From Halieaceae bacterium UBA6060 (GTDB taxonomy: Bacteria; Pseudomonadota; Gammaproteobacteria; Pseudomonadales; Halieaceae), in NCBI GenBank assembly GCA_002428935.1, contig DIYG01000090.1:13400-35747 (forward strand): a DNA stretch of 22,348 bases, read 5' to 3'. Below the pieces are notes generated by a model, which searched no databases, had not been told where the DNA came from, and was given only the letters and a program-made list of their open reading frames with translations. This document shows positions 1 to 7,530 of this stretch, piece by piece (within the stretch, counting starts at the first letter, position 1; every line of letters starts with the position of its first letter). Made by a program: the position numbers and the translations under genes.

Positions 1-1
1 A

Positions 2-1255
2 GGGCGTTTTGATCTACCGATTGCCCTGGGCATTCTCTGTGCATCAGGCCAGCTCGAACCCTCGGCCCTCGAGGGCACGGAATGTTTGGGCGAACTGGCC
101 CTTGATGGCGGCTTGCGCGACACCCGCGGCTGCATCGCGGCAACGATGGCAGCGACGAGCGCCGGCCATCGCATCGCCTTACCACCGACCGCGGCGCGGC
201 ACAGCCTGATCGTGCCCGAGGCCCGCATCGTCAGCGCGCCAGACCTGCTCACCCTTTGCGCTGTGTTGCGCGGACGCACCGAATACGAGGTAGAAGATCC
301 CTGTCCGGTGACTCCTGCTGAGGAACACGTGGATATGGCCACGGTAGTGGGCCAAACCACCGCCCGCCGGGCTCTGGAAATTGCCGCCGCCGGCGGCCAT
401 AACCTGCTTTTTACCGGTCCACCGGGCACGGGCAAGAGTCTTCTTGCGAGCTGTCTACCGGGGATTCTTCCACCACCGGACCACCGCGAACAGCTACTGG
501 TTCACGCGCTTCATGACCTGCAGGGGGAAACCGCCCCACGGGCTCGGCGCTCTTTTCGCGCCCCTCATCACAGCGCCAGCGCGGCGGCGCTGATCGGCGG
601 CGGTTCCGTACCCAAACCGGGTGAAGTATCCCTGGCCCATGGAGGGGTACTGTTCCTCGATGAACTGCCCGAATTCTCTCGCCACACCCTGGACATGCTC
701 CGAGAACCCCTGGAAACCGGTGAAGTGGCTCTGGCGCGAGCACGCTGTAGCTTGCGTTACCCGGCGCGATTCCAGCTTATCGCGGCGATGAACCCCTGCC
801 CCTGCGGCTTTGCCGGAGATCCTTCCCGGCCCTGCCGTTGCAGCCCTACCCAACGTTTGCGTTACGCCAACCGCGTTTCGGGGCCGCTCCTGGATCGCAT
901 CGATATTCGCGTGGACGTCCATCGGGAAGCCCCTGCGGATCTCCTCACGACTTGCCAAAGCGAAACCTCGGCGGAAGTCAGGCGACGCGTAACCAGGGCC
1001 GTGCATCGGCAATTGGCGAGACAAGGGGTCAGCAATGCCCAGTTACGGGGAAACAGGTTACTCAACGAATGTGGCCTGGAAGAAAATGAGCGTCGCCTCT
1101 TGCAACGCGCGGCCGAGCGCCTGGAGCTCTCGGCTCGCGGCGTGCAGCGCTGCCTGCGGGTTGCCCGCACGGTGGCGGACTTAAGTCATAAAGACCTAGT
1201 GGATTCCGGAGCCCTTGGTGAGGCCCTGAGTTACCGGGCTCTAACGGAGTCGTAA
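2..1255 (+). CDS. comM: ComM/YifB-family Mg-chelatase-like AAA+ ATPase, 5' truncated by window edge
   Basis: The reading frame is open from base 2, giving about 417 residues of a protein that is usually about 500, so only the N-terminal part is missing. The first visible residues (GRFDLPIALGIL) belong to the Lon-protease-like N-terminal domain of the family. The AAA+ core follows, with Walker A GPPGTGKS, Walker B VLFLDELPEF, the family signature MNPCPCGF, a cysteine-rich stretch (CPCGF to CRCSP) and the sensor-region motif LLDRIDI. The C-terminal Mg-chelatase helical domain ends in DLVDSGALGEALSYR. In naturally transformable gammaproteobacteria ComM is a hexameric helicase that promotes branch migration during integration of transforming DNA. 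That role is family knowledge, not visible here. The gene is convergent with the cytochrome gene and shares its terminator. The true start lies outside the window. Confidence 0.95.
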   Translation, partial: GRFDLPIALGILCASGQLEPSALEGTECLGELALDGGLRDTRGCIAATMAATSAGHRIALPPTAARHSLIVPEARIVSAPDLLTLCAVLRGRTEYEVEDPCPVTPAEEHVDMATVVGQTTARRALEIAAAGGHNLLFTGPPGTGKSLLASCLPGILPPPDHREQLLVHALHDLQGETAPRARRSFRAPHHSASAAALIGGGSVPKPGEVSLAHGGVLFLDELPEFSRHTLDMLREPLETGEVALARARCSLRYPARFQLIAAMNPCPCGFAGDPSRPCRCSPTQRLRYANRVSGPLLDRIDIRVDVHREAPADLLTTCQSETSAEVRRRVTRAVHRQLARQGVSNAQLRGNRLLNECGLEENERRLLQRAAERLELSARGVQRCLRVARTVADLSHKDLVDSGALGEALSYRALTES

Positions 1256-1356
1256 CTTGAGGAAGCTAACACGTCAAGGAATGCACCAAGCTCTGAAGAG
1301 ACGCCACGGAGCCCAATGCCAGAAACAAAGACACCGGGTGCAAACCCATCAGGCAC

Positions 1357-1388
1357 AAAAAAGCCGGACTCCCATGAGCCCGGCTTTG
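1357..1388 (-). terminator. Intrinsic terminator between convergent comM and cytochrome c5 genes
   Basis: An 8-bp perfect stem (AAAGCCGG at 1360-1367 with CCGGCTTT at 1380-1387) is extended after one mismatch by CTC/GAG and closed by a four-base loop. Read leftwards the stem is followed by a run of six T, placing it correctly about 18 bases after the cytochrome stop. Read rightwards the T run is only three bases, so it may terminate comM less efficiently. Confidence 0.85.
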
Positions 1389-1405
1389 TCGAAACTGCGA
1401 TGCGT

Positions 1406-1852
1406 TTACTGGCTATTGGCAATCATGTAGTCGACAGCGGCGATCACTGCTTCGTCGGACAGGTCCGCACGACCACCCTTGGCCATCATGCTGGTGCCCG
1501 CGACACCATTCAAACCACTGTCATGGAGCGCATCCGTGCCCTTGGCCAGACGATCCACCCAGGCCGCCGTGTCGCCAACCATGGGCGCACCGCCGGCGCC
1601 GGTGGCGTGACAAGCCATGCAGGCCATGTTGTAGGTGCCTTCACCATCAACGGCAGCGGGTTCGCCCGCCGCACCGCCGGCCGCCGCCATTGCGGTAGGC
1701 GCGCCGCCACAGCTTTCACCCTGCAAGCACACATCGCCCACGGGTTTGATGCGTGCCTCGATCTCGGCGCGCTGCTCGTCGGTCAATTCGACGGCCTGCA
1801 CAGCCGCGACCATTGCCAAGGCTAGGGTGGTAAAGACAAGTTGCTTGATCAC
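1406..1852 (-). CDS. Periplasmic class I cytochrome c, c5 type
   Basis: This is a 148-residue secreted c-type cytochrome, probably an electron carrier in the periplasm. Residues 1-20 (MIKQLVFTTLALAMVAAVQA) form a Sec signal peptide with likely cleavage after AQA-type residues. The haem-binding motif CMACH is at residues 78-82, and methionines at 122-123 are candidates for the distal haem ligand. A second cysteine pair (C42 and C48), in a segment typical of cytochrome c5 relatives in marine gammaproteobacteria, could form a disulfide. I chose the GTG start at 1852 because GAGGGG lies 7 bases upstream and the signal peptide begins there. An in-frame TTG at 1867 would add five residues and overlap that ribosome site. 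A promoter lies just upstream. Confidence 0.9.
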   Translation of the reverse strand: MIKQLVFTTLALAMVAAVQAVELTDEQRAEIEARIKPVGDVCLQGESCGGAPTAMAAAGGAAGEPAAVDGEGTYNMACMACHATGAGGAPMVGDTAAWVDRLAKGTDALHDSGLNGVAGTSMMAKGGRADLSDEAVIAAVDYMIANSQ

Positions 1853-1881
1853 GGGTCGGCCCCTCAATTCATTGGGCGCGC

Positions 1882-1910
1882 ATTATAGCGATAGCGCTAT
1901 GCCCGGAAAA
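1882..1910 (-). promoter_or_regulatory. Promoter of the cytochrome c5 gene
   Basis: On the minus strand a perfect TATAAT (-10, plus-strand 1882-1887) is preceded at 17 bases by TTTTCC (weak -35). The spacer contains a 10-bp perfect palindrome, ATAGCGCTAT, which could be a regulator site or chance. The start of transcription would fall about 20 bases upstream of the GTG start. Confidence 0.6.
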
Positions 1911-1998
1911 GCCACCTTAGGCGTAGGCCAGGCAACGCCCTTGCTACCATAGGGCCCTCACAACTGTTCCCATCATCGTCACCGGAAAGGACATTTAC

Positions 1999-2619
1999 AT
2001 GCACCTGTATACCTATGACTCCGCGCCTAGCCCCCGTCGCGTGGGACTGTTCATCCAATACAAAGGCCTTGATCTTCCAACCACCCAGATTGATATGCGC
2101 GCCCTGGCTCATCGCGAAGAGGAATTCCTCGCGATCAACCCTCTGGGGACGGTTCCGGCACTGCAGACCGACGAGGGACCCATGCTCACGGAGATCGTCG
2201 CTATTTGCACCTACCTGGAAGAACGCTTCCCGGAAAAACCCCTCATGGGCAGCACACCGCTAGAGCGAGCCCTGGTGCTGAACTGGGATCATCGCGTTCA
2301 CACGATGCTTATGGAGCCCTTCGCAGAGATGCTCCGCAACCGCAGCGCGGCCTTTGAAAACCGCGCCCTTCCAGGCCCCATCGATGTGGAGCAGATCCCG
2401 GCACTGGTAGATCGCGGGCGCCACCGCTATCGCTCTGGTCTCGCACTATTCGACGAAGAACTCGGCGACAAGCCGTTTATCTGCGGTGAAAACTTTAGCC
2501 AGGCCGATATCGACCTGCTGGTCGCCATCGAAACCGGGAGCTGGGTAAAGGAAAGCCTCCCGGAGTCCTGCACTCGCCTGCAAGCCTGGCATGAACGTTG
2601 CCGGGGCTTGCTGGCCTAA
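1999..2619 (+). CDS. Glutathione S-transferase family protein
   Basis: The 206-residue protein has the two-domain GST layout. An N-terminal thioredoxin fold (about 1-78) starts with MHLYTYDSAPSPRRVGLFIQ and carries the cis-proline motif GTVPAL and the glutathione gamma-glutamyl contact region LTEIVAICTYLE. The all-alpha C-terminal domain contains the family N-capping box (SQADIDLLV). The residue in the catalytic region is a serine in APSPRR. The start is supported by GGAAAGGA 8-9 bases upstream of ATG. The protein is clearly paralogous to the GST at 18923-19552: both share APxPRRV, the aINPxGxxPxLQ core and LRN...FENR.LPG. Substrate unknown. It probably stands alone, with the DUF3080 gene starting 44 bases downstream. 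Confidence 0.9.
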   Translation: MHLYTYDSAPSPRRVGLFIQYKGLDLPTTQIDMRALAHREEEFLAINPLGTVPALQTDEGPMLTEIVAICTYLEERFPEKPLMGSTPLERALVLNWDHRVHTMLMEPFAEMLRNRSAAFENRALPGPIDVEQIPALVDRGRHRYRSGLALFDEELGDKPFICGENFSQADIDLLVAIETGSWVKESLPESCTRLQAWHERCRGLLA

Positions 2620-2663
2620 TAGCGCAGCAGCCTTCTCCCACGAGTCTGGACAGCGGTACTCCA

Positions 2664-3689
2664 ATGCTAAGGCGCTGGTTGCCGCTGCTCCTGCTGCTTC
2701 TCATCGCAGGCTGCGGTGGACAGAACCCCGAAACACGCCTTGAGACCTATACCACACGCCTCGCCCGCCCCCTCGACGTAGAAATAACCGCACCGGCTAG
2801 AAGCCCGCTCCCCGCTCTCCCCCGAGCCGAAGCCCTGCAAATCCCCACAACTCGCAGTGCTCTTGATGGAATGGACTTTCTGCGCCTGCGCGGTTGCGCC
2901 CTGCAGGCCACCGTGGCCCGACGCAATAGCACCCTTGGACGTATCGCACCGCCATCACAGCGTCTGCTCCTGGAATTGAGTTTTTTACACGAAGCACCGC
3001 CTTGCATCGACAAGCTCCGCGACGATGGTGAGGACGAACTCGCCACGGTGCTGGAGGTAGCTCAAAAGCAAAAGAAATCGCAACTACCCGCGTTGATCTT
3101 CAACGCCACCCTGGGCACCCGGGAGTTTCGAGACTTCTGGCGCGGCGGCGAACACCTGGGCAACTACCCAGAACAGACCTCAAGCCTGGTGGTCACGGCC
3201 CTGGAGTATGTGGTCGAAAGCAGTCGTCGGTGGCTCGGCGGAGACTACACGGCCGATGCCTCGGAATTTGAACTTGCCCTCTCGGACATTTCCCGAGGTG
3301 ACGGCGGCGAACTCCTACAGGCCCTGGGACGACAAGAAGCCTGGCTCGCGGTGGCAAACGAGGCCATCGACGAGCGCTTGAAAGCAGGCGAACTGTGTCG
3401 CGCCGGATTGGAACCCAAAGCCGCGCCGATTCTGCGGACGGTAGTGCAGAAGTACTTCGTCGGCGAGGTCCAACCCTGGTCCGCAGCCCTAAACCAACGC
3501 TACCACGCCCTGCTTGACCCTATGGAAACCCTGGAAGGGCAGCTTGCCTCTGTGCGACCCCAGGCGTATCGCCAGTGGCAACAGCAAAGAACCGCCCTTC
3601 TGGAGGCTAGCCGGAGCGCCCCGGCCCTCCACGTTCGTCGCCTGCAGGCCCTCCTAGGGCCCTGCTATGCTGAGTTTCAACGCAACTAA
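2664..3689 (+). CDS. DUF3080 family lipoprotein
   Basis: The 341-residue protein begins MLRRWLPLLLLLLIAGCGGQ, a lipoprotein signal peptide with lipobox LIAGC (lipidated Cys about residue 18), so it should be membrane-anchored and face the periplasm. The mature part matches my memory of the DUF3080 family in Pseudomonas and relatives: a short proline-rich segment, then LDGMDFLRLRGCALQATVARRNSTLG, APPSQRLLLELSFL and a conserved cysteine in PPCI. The function of the family is unknown. I chose ATG 2664 because the lipoprotein signal starts there. The frame stays open to an ATG at 2598 inside the upstream GST, but that extension would put 22 residues before the signal. No strong ribosome site is visible. 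Confidence 0.85.
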   Translation: MLRRWLPLLLLLLIAGCGGQNPETRLETYTTRLARPLDVEITAPARSPLPALPRAEALQIPTTRSALDGMDFLRLRGCALQATVARRNSTLGRIAPPSQRLLLELSFLHEAPPCIDKLRDDGEDELATVLEVAQKQKKSQLPALIFNATLGTREFRDFWRGGEHLGNYPEQTSSLVVTALEYVVESSRRWLGGDYTADASEFELALSDISRGDGGELLQALGRQEAWLAVANEAIDERLKAGELCRAGLEPKAAPILRTVVQKYFVGEVQPWSAALNQRYHALLDPMETLEGQLASVRPQAYRQWQQQRTALLEASRSAPALHVRRLQALLGPCYAEFQRN

Positions 3690-3802
3690 AGCGCGGCCGC
3701 CATGAAACCAGACCGTGGTTTGACCACCGCGCTGAGCAGTGGGTGGTACGCTATCGATTACTCTAGCCACCGAAGCGCTAAGCCAATTTCTGGAGTCACA
3801 CC

Positions 3803-4552
3803 ATGAGACGACTATTGCTGGCCGGTTTGACCGCGGCCCTTGTACAAATCCCCGCCCAGGCCGACACCATCGAGCTTGCCGATGGCACGCTATTGGAGGG
3901 TTCGCTGGTAGGAATGAGCAACGGCATCATGATGTTCAATACCGGGACCCAGATCGAAGCCTTCCCGGAAGACCAGGTCGTCGCCATCTACAATAGCGAG
4001 GGCATAGCCACCCGCGAGGCCGAGGCGAAGGCTGCGGAAGAGGCTCAGAGCTTACCCCAGGGAGGCAACGTTACCTTACCCAGCGGCACCCGCCTGGTTA
4101 TTCGAACCTCTGAAGCGCTGGACACAAAACGTCACTCCGAAGGCCATCGCTTTCGCGGCCAGTTGGAAAGCGCCGTCACCGTTGACGGTATGACGGTAAT
4201 CGGCCGCGGCACCACCGTGTATGGTCAGATCGTCCAGGCCAATCAGGCGGGCCGGGTAGCTGGTTCATCGGAACTGGCGGTGACCTTTACGGACATCCTC
4301 ATCGAGGATCAAATGTATGAAATCGCTACCGATGGCCTGAAAGCTCAGACCGGCAATGAAGCGGGACGAACCGCTGGGCGCACCGCTCGCGCCGCGGCTC
4401 TTGGCGGCCTCTATGGGGGCAGCTCCAGCGCCAAGAAAGGTGCCAAGATTGGCCTGGGCGCCTCGATCATAACCAGTGGTGCAAGCGTCAACATTCCCGC
4501 TGGTACGCTGGTAGAAACGAACCTACGAGCACCGCTTGTGCTGCCGCTGTAA
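3803..4552 (+). CDS. Secreted hypothetical protein with TrbI/VirB10-like C-terminal domain
   Basis: The 249-residue protein has an N-terminal signal peptide (MRRLLLAGLTAALVQIPAQA, likely cut after AQA). Residues about 22-65 form a small beta-rich unit (DTIELADGTLLEGSLVG...) followed by an alanine/glutamate-rich linker. Residues about 88-180 (LPSGTRLVIRTSEALDTK, then VIGRGTTVYGQIV) resemble the beta-barrel seen in TrbI/VirB10-like and related periplasmic proteins. A glycine/alanine-rich stretch (about 195-222, GGLYGG...GAKIGLGASI) could be a glycine-zipper membrane-interacting segment, and the protein ends NIPAGTLVETNL. GGAG lies 8 bases before ATG. There is no conjugation gene nearby, so a conjugative role is not suggested. 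Function unknown; a periplasmic or envelope protein is the safest statement. Confidence 0.75.
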   Translation: MRRLLLAGLTAALVQIPAQADTIELADGTLLEGSLVGMSNGIMMFNTGTQIEAFPEDQVVAIYNSEGIATREAEAKAAEEAQSLPQGGNVTLPSGTRLVIRTSEALDTKRHSEGHRFRGQLESAVTVDGMTVIGRGTTVYGQIVQANQAGRVAGSSELAVTFTDILIEDQMYEIATDGLKAQTGNEAGRTAGRTARAAALGGLYGGSSSAKKGAKIGLGASIITSGASVNIPAGTLVETNLRAPLVLPL

Positions 4553-4583
4553 GTCCTGCCAGAACAGATATCAGCGCTATCGC

Positions 4584-4614
4584 CGACCTGGACCATATCC
4601 ATTCGTCCGGGTCG
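4584..4614. terminator. Possible transcription-stop hairpin between convergent genes
   Basis: A 10-bp stem (CGACCTGGAC 4584-4593 with GTCCGGGTCG 4605-4614, one T-G wobble) with an 11-base loop sits between the secreted-protein gene and the convergent dioxygenase gene. There is no T run on either side, so it is not a classical intrinsic terminator. Confidence 0.35.
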
Positions 4615-4664
4615 CGCTTACCTCTGGCCCGACCAGCGGCGGAAGCTACCCCCAAAAGGCTCTC

Positions 4665-5564
4665 TCAAACCTCTTTTGGCAAGGTCCGCTTGGGATGCAT
4701 GCCGTTGGTCATGCCCATGAACGGTGGATGGATGGAATAGCCAAGCATTCGGCGCAGGTCCTCAGAAACCGTCGCAATCGTCTCGGGGCGAACAGACAGA
4801 AAGTAGTTTTCCTGTGTTCGCAGATAGGGCTCGCAGTACTGCGCGGTAAATGCCAGACGGGGCGCCCCACTGAAGTTCTCGCCACCGCCATGCCACACGT
4901 TGCCCATGAACAGAATGCAGGAACCGGCGGGCATCACGGCCTTGACTCGCTTGTCGCTTTCTTCCGGATAGCGGCCCTCTCCCCAGCGATGACTGCCCGG
5001 AATGGCGACCGTCGCACCGTTGGCCTCGGTGAAATCATCGATGGCAAACACCGTCGCCACACTCAACGCACTCCGCGGCTGCGGCCAGGGATAAAAGCCA
5101 TCGTCGATGTGCAGCGGCTGCGCGGGAGAACCATCGAGTATGTTGATGACCTGAGCCTGCGATAGTAGATAGTTTGGTTTCAGCAGACGATCCAGATGAG
5201 CAAGGATCAAAGGGTGCTCGATAAACACATCGGCACTGCGCATCTTCTCTGGAAGGCCATAGATCCGCTGGGTGCGCTCGCCCTCAAAGGAGTTGCGACC
5301 GAACTTGTCTAAATGGGTCTCGGCTTCATCCCGTAGCGCCGAGGCTTGCGCATCGCTCAGGAGCTTCTCGATGATGATGAAACCCTGCTCAAGAAGCTCC
5401 TCATGCTGGGCATCGAGCAGCTCCTGGTCCACCTCTTCCGCGGCGGCGCTTCGGGTAAAACCATGGGTTCGCGCCAGATCCACATTCGCGTAGTCCCGAA
5501 AGTCCTTTACCTCGCGAAATCGCGGGTCATCCTTGCCGCTAGCCGCACTTGCCTCATTACTCAT
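4665..5564 (-). CDS. Phytanoyl-CoA dioxygenase (PhyH) family Fe(II)/2-oxoglutarate oxygenase
   Basis: The 299-residue protein has the PhyH double-stranded beta-helix signature. The HxD iron ligands are at H152/D154 (PLHIDDGFYPW), the distal histidine is at H225 (NVWHGGGEN), and a 2-oxoglutarate-binding arginine is at about R236 (GAPRLAFT). The family hydroxylates small lipophilic or amino-acid-derived substrates using 2-oxoglutarate and oxygen; the substrate here cannot be told. The N-terminal 50 residues are hydrophilic. Its ATG directly follows the TAA of the upstream TetR gene (0-base gap), and its ribosome site GAGGAC lies within the last codons of TetR. The two are therefore co-transcribed and probably translationally coupled, which suggests the regulator senses a substrate or product of this enzyme. 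Confidence 0.88.
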   Translation of the reverse strand: MSNEASAASGKDDPRFREVKDFRDYANVDLARTHGFTRSAAAEEVDQELLDAQHEELLEQGFIIIEKLLSDAQASALRDEAETHLDKFGRNSFEGERTQRIYGLPEKMRSADVFIEHPLILAHLDRLLKPNYLLSQAQVINILDGSPAQPLHIDDGFYPWPQPRSALSVATVFAIDDFTEANGATVAIPGSHRWGEGRYPEESDKRVKAVMPAGSCILFMGNVWHGGGENFSGAPRLAFTAQYCEPYLRTQENYFLSVRPETIATVSEDLRRMLGYSIHPPFMGMTNGMHPKRTLPKEV

Positions 5565-6170
5565 TTAGCTGTCCTCATTCAATTGCAGCCCCGCGCGGAG
5601 GAACTGCCAGGTCTCGCGGGTCAATGCCTTTGGCTGTATCGATTTCCCCGCTTGCATGGCGCTGGTAACCGCGGCGCGGATGGCGCCCAACGTCATGGCC
5701 GCAAGGAGCGCCGGATCCTGCTTACTGGCGATAACACCGCGTCGCTGACCGTCAGCCATGTTTCGGGACCCTTCATTAATCAAGCGCTGCCATCGCTCTG
5801 CCTCGATAGCGGCAATGGCAGGTGTGCGACTTAGGCGCGTCATCAACACCGCGCCCAGGTCGTCGGTCACAAGAAAGGCGATGTAACGTTCCGTGCGAGC
5901 GCATTCGCGCTCCTCCCAGGCAGTGATCTCCTTTAGGGGCGCCATCAGGACCTGCTCTTCGAGCCGGTCGTAAAACTCGTTTACTACCGCTTGCAGAAGC
6001 CCTTCTCGAGAACCGAAATGGTGATACGCCAGTCCCTGGGAAACCCCCGCCTCTTTCGCAACCCAGGCCATTTCCAGGGCTCCTTCGTTCAAAACAAGGA
6101 GACGCCCAGCGGCCGCAAGGATGCTTTCGCGGGCGGCTTCGGGATTTCGTTTGCGTTTTGTGGGGTTCAT
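5565..6170 (-). CDS. TetR-family transcriptional regulator
   Basis: The 201-residue protein has an N-terminal TetR helix-turn-helix (about residues 10-57: ARESILAAAGRLL, then VAKEAGVSQGLAYHHFGSREGLLQAVV) and an all-helical ligand-binding C-terminal domain. A basic tail precedes the DNA-binding domain (MNPTKRKR). It is the first gene of a two-gene leftward operon with the PhyH-like oxygenase. The start at 6170 has no Shine-Dalgarno upstream, only AATCTCC. A good promoter would place transcription start within a base or two of the ATG, so the mRNA may be leaderless. The perfect inverted repeat at 6187-6214 overlapping the -35 is the likely auto-operator. Confidence 0.88.
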   Translation of the reverse strand: MNPTKRKRNPEAARESILAAAGRLLVLNEGALEMAWVAKEAGVSQGLAYHHFGSREGLLQAVVNEFYDRLEEQVLMAPLKEITAWEERECARTERYIAFLVTDDLGAVLMTRLSRTPAIAAIEAERWQRLINEGSRNMADGQRRGVIASKQDPALLAAMTLGAIRAAVTSAMQAGKSIQPKALTRETWQFLRAGLQLNEDS

Positions 6171-6177
6171 GGAGATT

Positions 6178-6214
6178 AGTTTAGACTTTATTGAACTGAA
6201 GTCAATTCAATAAA
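6178..6214 (-). promoter_or_regulatory. Promoter and 9-bp inverted-repeat operator of the TetR/PhyH operon
   Basis: A perfect inverted repeat TTTATTGAA (6187-6195) / TTCAATAAA (6206-6214) with a 10-base spacer lies just upstream of the TetR start. On the minus strand TTGACT (-35, plus 6200-6205) and TAAACT (-10, plus 6178-6183) are separated by 16 bases, and the inverted repeat covers the -35 and spacer. This is the geometry of TetR autorepression. Predicted transcription start is about 6171. Confidence 0.6.
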
Positions 6215-6317
6215 ACAACCAGCAGCTGTTTTAGAATCTGTCGTTAGAGACGGGAGGGAAATTGAGGCTTACGCAAAGGAGCACCTCAGCACAATGTTGC
6301 GGCCGACCGATTTAAGA

Positions 6318-6368
6318 GAGAGCTGGGCTCACAGCCAAAAGGCCGCGAGGGGCGATGCAAGCGCGCTA
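6318..6368 (+). repeat. Diverged hairpin repeat, copy A (upstream of the toxin-antitoxin pair)
   Basis: This 51-base segment matches 7212-7262 in the same orientation at 42 of 51 positions without gaps. Both copies contain a 9-bp stem region with a four-base loop. The last 17 bases (GCGATGCAAGCGCGCTA) are identical. One stem pair has changed in both strands (T-A in copy B, C-G here), while two other positions lose pairing. It looks like a member of a dispersed REP-like family. Confidence 0.65.
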
Positions 6369-6435
6369 CACAGCGCCGACACCGTTACCAGCCCCAACCT
6401 GTGCATGAATACCGTGTATCCGTTAATAACCGCGT

Positions 6436-6726
6436 ATGATTACGTCATTCGGTGACCGAAGCACTTCTGATCTATTTCACGGAGTTCCGAGTAAACAAGC
6501 CCGAAGAATTCCAAGCCAGATCCATCAGTTAGCATTGTATAAGCTCGATATTCTCAATGCGGCCCTGGAACTAAAAGATCTTAGATCGCCACCCGGAAAC
6601 AGACTGGAAGCGTTTCGCGGGGACCTAAAAGGCTTTTACAGTATCCGAATAAACTCGCAGTGGCGCGTGATTTTCAGATGGTCTCGAAGCAATGCTTCAG
6701 AGGTCCAGGTGGTGGATTATCACTAG
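6436..6726 (+). CDS. higB: HigB-type RelE-superfamily mRNA-interferase toxin
   Basis: The 96-residue protein matches the HigB/'plasmid maintenance system killer' family along its length: MITSFGDRSTSDLFHG at the start, the core PPGNRLEAFRGDLKGFYSIRINSQWRVIFRW and the ending VVDYH. These proteins are ribosome-dependent RNases. Conserved family features visible are the arginine/asparagine-rich SIRIN-QWR segment and the terminal DYH. The toxin precedes the antitoxin, as is usual for higBA. No clear Shine-Dalgarno precedes the ATG, which may keep toxin translation low. Two imperfect direct repeats (ACCG-GTAT at 6411 and 6429, 18 bases apart) lie over the start region and could be operator sites. 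The pair lies between two copies of a hairpin repeat and next to a tRNA-associated island. Confidence 0.92.
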   Translation: MITSFGDRSTSDLFHGVPSKQARRIPSQIHQLALYKLDILNAALELKDLRSPPGNRLEAFRGDLKGFYSIRINSQWRVIFRWSRSNASEVQVVDYH

Positions 6727-6743
6727 CGCTAAGGAGGAACACC

Positions 6744-7034
6744 ATGATTCCTACAAATAGGTTGGCAACACATCCGGGCACCATTCTACTCAAGGAGTTT
6801 TTGGAGCCGTTGGGTCTCACTCAAAAATCACTCGCTGCGCATATTGGTATCTCGATCCAACGGGTAAACGAAGTTGTTCGCGGTAAACGTGGTGTCACTC
6901 CAGAAACGGCATGGCTGCTTTCCGACGCGCTTAACACCACACCAGAATTCTGGCTAAATCTTCAATCCGCCCATGATTTATCCGCCAGTCGTCCTGACGA
7001 ACATGTGGAGCCACTGGTTGCAGCGAGTATGTAA
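6744..7034 (+). CDS. higA: HigA-type antitoxin, XRE helix-turn-helix
   Basis: The 96-residue protein has a central XRE helix-turn-helix (about residues 22-75): HPGTILLKEFLEPLGLTQKSLAAHIGISIQRVNEVVRGKRGVTPETAWLLSDALNTTPEFWLNLQ, a near-textbook HigA sequence. It neutralises HigB and represses the operon. The start at 6744 is chosen because AAGGAGG lies 6-7 bases upstream, in contrast to the toxin, so the antitoxin should be made in excess. The frame is open upstream to 6660, but that part overlaps higB and is a shadow. The gap to higB is 17 bases. Confidence 0.93.
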   Translation: MIPTNRLATHPGTILLKEFLEPLGLTQKSLAAHIGISIQRVNEVVRGKRGVTPETAWLLSDALNTTPEFWLNLQSAHDLSASRPDEHVEPLVAASM

Positions 7035-7095
7035 GCACGCAAAATTGAGGACAGTTTTGCTGCAACAAATGGCAGCGTTAGGGCCCAGGTTGCTA

Positions 7096-7132
7096 GTTCG
7101 AGCAGCTACATCACCACCCGCAGCTCAGCTGG
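7096..7132 (+). repeat. Degenerate duplicate of the tRNA-Arg upstream region and 5' end
   Basis: These 37 bases align without gaps to 7297-7333, the 18 bases before tRNA-Arg plus its first 19 bases, with about 29-30 identities. Within the tRNA part (7114-7132) 17 of 19 bases match, including AGCTCAGCTGG of the D arm. The similarity stops there, so no anticodon or T arm follows and this is not a functional tRNA. It looks like the remains of an earlier duplication or insertion at this tRNA locus. Confidence 0.6.
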
Positions 7133-7176
7133 GCTAATTGCACCGCATTCAGCGACCGAGCAGACGAGGGATGCGA

Positions 7177-7193
7177 GCAACGCAAAGCGTTGC
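7177..7193 (+). repeat. Short perfect hairpin in the higA-tRNA intergenic region
   Basis: GCAACGC (7177-7183) pairs perfectly with GCGTTGC (7187-7193) around an AAA loop. It lies 19 bases before repeat copy B and has no T run, so it is part of the repetitive intergenic region rather than a terminator. Confidence 0.45.
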
Positions 7194-7211
7194 GACCCCG
7201 AGCCGATCAGC

Positions 7212-7262
7212 GAGAGCCGGGCTTGCAGCCCCTAGGCTGCAAGGAGCGATGCAAGCGCGCTA
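7212..7262 (+). repeat. Diverged hairpin repeat, copy B (downstream of the toxin-antitoxin pair)
   Basis: This is the direct-orientation partner of 6318-6368 (42/51 identical). The stem here is perfect: CTTGCAGCC with GGCTGCAAG around CCTA, followed by the conserved 17-base tail. The two copies bracket higBA at a distance of 894 bases. Confidence 0.65.
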
Positions 7263-7314
7263 TCCGCTCCAGAGGCTGTTAATATCCGCGCCGCAGATTC
7301 CAACTGCTCCATCT

Positions 7315-7391
<77 letters not shown>

Positions 7392-7447
7392 TATAAATCA
7401 ATTACTTAGCCACATCGAGCCTCAGAGCAAAACCCTTGAGCGCCGTG

Positions 7448-7465
7448 TTAAGTCGACATTAAGTC
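7448..7465 (+). promoter_or_regulatory. Paired TTAAGTC direct repeats upstream of the SIR2 gene
   Basis: Two exact TTAAGTC copies (7448-7454 and 7459-7465) lie 11 bases apart, one helical turn, about 180 bases before the SIR2 start. This spacing suits a regulator binding one face of DNA. No regulator gene for it is evident in the island. Confidence 0.35.
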
Positions 7466-7530
7466 CACCTACTGCATCGCATTGCCGTAACACGAACCAT
7501 CACCTTACGATCGCATGTAGGAGAATTTCT

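Noticed and set aside
4536..5834. Plus-strand open frames opposite the dioxygenase and TetR genes
   Set aside because: They overlap the minus-strand genes, which have clear motifs, ribosome-site coupling and family lengths. The plus-strand translations look like arginine/alanine-rich shadows.
7035..7075. GCAAAA...TTTTGC hairpin after higA as a terminator
   Set aside because: The stem is only six mostly A-T pairs and is not followed by a T run, so it is too weak to call.
6221..7085. GTTAGAG and GTTAGGG near higBA considered as integron attC core sites
   Set aside because: Neither fits GTTRRRY, no paired RYYYAAC partner at the right distance was found, and there is no integron integrase. The flanking hairpin repeats explain the structure better.
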